Source: Lysobacterales bacterium (GTDB taxonomy: Bacteria; Pseudomonadota; Gammaproteobacteria; Xanthomonadales; Wenzhouxiangellaceae). From it: 41,181 nucleotides of DNA. The translations under genes were made by a program, and so were the position numbers. Shown here one piece after another: positions 41,097 through 41,181 of this stretch (its first letter is position 1; each line of letters starts with the position of its first letter). The stretch is from assembly GCA_002722315.1 (NCBI GenBank), contig PBLG01000020.1, forward strand, positions 1 to 41,181. Direction: 5' to 3'. The notes beneath the pieces are model-generated. The model searched no databases and was not told the DNA's origin. It worked only from the letters and a program-made list of their open reading frames with translations.

Positions 41097-41181
41097 ATCG
41101 TGTGGGTAGCGTTCATTTCCGCACCGCCGCCGGGTAGAGATCGAGACCGCCCAAGTGGAAGTAGATTGCTGCCTTGAACCG
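41084..41181 (-). mobile_element. end of an ISL3-family insertion sequence inside hsdS (cut by the window edge)
   Basis: From 41084 the sequence reads GGCTCTTCACTGAATCGTGT, the GGCTCTT-type terminal repeat of ISL3-family elements, and homology to HsdS stops exactly there. A transposase C-terminus runs toward it on the minus strand. ISL3 elements duplicate 8 bp of target, so GAATGTTC (41076-41083) should recur beyond the other end. That end is outside the window. Confidence 0.65.
41113..41181 (-). CDS. C-terminal fragment of an ISL3-family transposase
   Basis: The last 22 codons before a TGA at 41113-41115 read RFKAAIYFHLGGLDLYPAAV and RK. The AIYFHxGGLDLYP ending matches what is known of ISL3 transposases, which finish with an RGFRN...AIYFHLGGLDLYP segment. 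The rest of the gene is to the right of the window. Confidence 0.6.
   Translation of the reverse strand, partial: RFKAAIYFHLGGLDLYPAAVRK

Noticed and set aside
1..41181. CRISPR arrays, tRNA or rRNA genes
   Set aside because: No regularly spaced direct repeats with unique spacers, no tRNA cloverleaf sequence and no rRNA segments were recognised.

Overview
The window is a chromosomal segment of a high-GC, Gram-negative bacterium. A UbiA polyprenyltransferase, an Lpp/OprI-type lipoprotein with a C-terminal lysine, a ZapE ATPase, a cytochrome c5 and a complete fimT-pilV-pilW-pilX-pilY1-pilE minor-pilin operon point to a gammaproteobacterium, probably near the Xanthomonadales/Chromatiales border. 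The exact genus cannot be read from the sequence. There are no rRNA, tRNA or CRISPR features.

Layout. 1-336: the end of a low-GC gene of unknown function. 368-2547: two divergent paralogous SAM methyltransferases. 2678-5366: ppa, bioD, an L,D-transpeptidase and an alanine-zipper lipoprotein. 5367-6521: a gene-free stretch with a perfect CRP-type site, a candidate small RNA with C-rich loops and its own terminator, and two families of structured repeats. 6522-9953: zapE, an alpha/beta hydrolase, acpH and a cytochrome c5. 10174-18328: the minor-pilin operon followed by a LytS/AlgZ-type sensor kinase. 18341-20608: an MFS transporter and ubiA. 20796-29075: one 2759-codon gene for a secreted giant with Ig-like (He_PIG) domains, a von Willebrand type D-like domain and two RCC1-type propeller blocks. 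29733-36478: acyl-CoA dehydrogenase, a small secreted protein, a 520-bp inverted-repeat element, a CPA2 antiporter and an S9 peptidase. 36726-41181: a defence-type block made of a RHH/ParE toxin-antitoxin pair and type I restriction-modification genes hsdM and hsdS. hsdS is broken in its second recognition domain by what looks like the end of an ISL3-family insertion sequence.

How the parts relate. The pilus genes form one directional operon. The sensor kinase directly behind it is of the FimS/AlgZ type, known in Pseudomonas to control this same operon through AlgR, but no response regulator gene is present here. The envelope lipoprotein has a CRP-type site placed as for a class I activator. 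The intergenic regions are rich in inverted-repeat elements: a REP-like 70-bp pair, two structured families and one 520-bp element. These explain most of the non-coding DNA. The points most worth following are the sRNA candidate, the structured repeat family, the giant RCC1/VWD protein and the IS-disrupted specificity gene.
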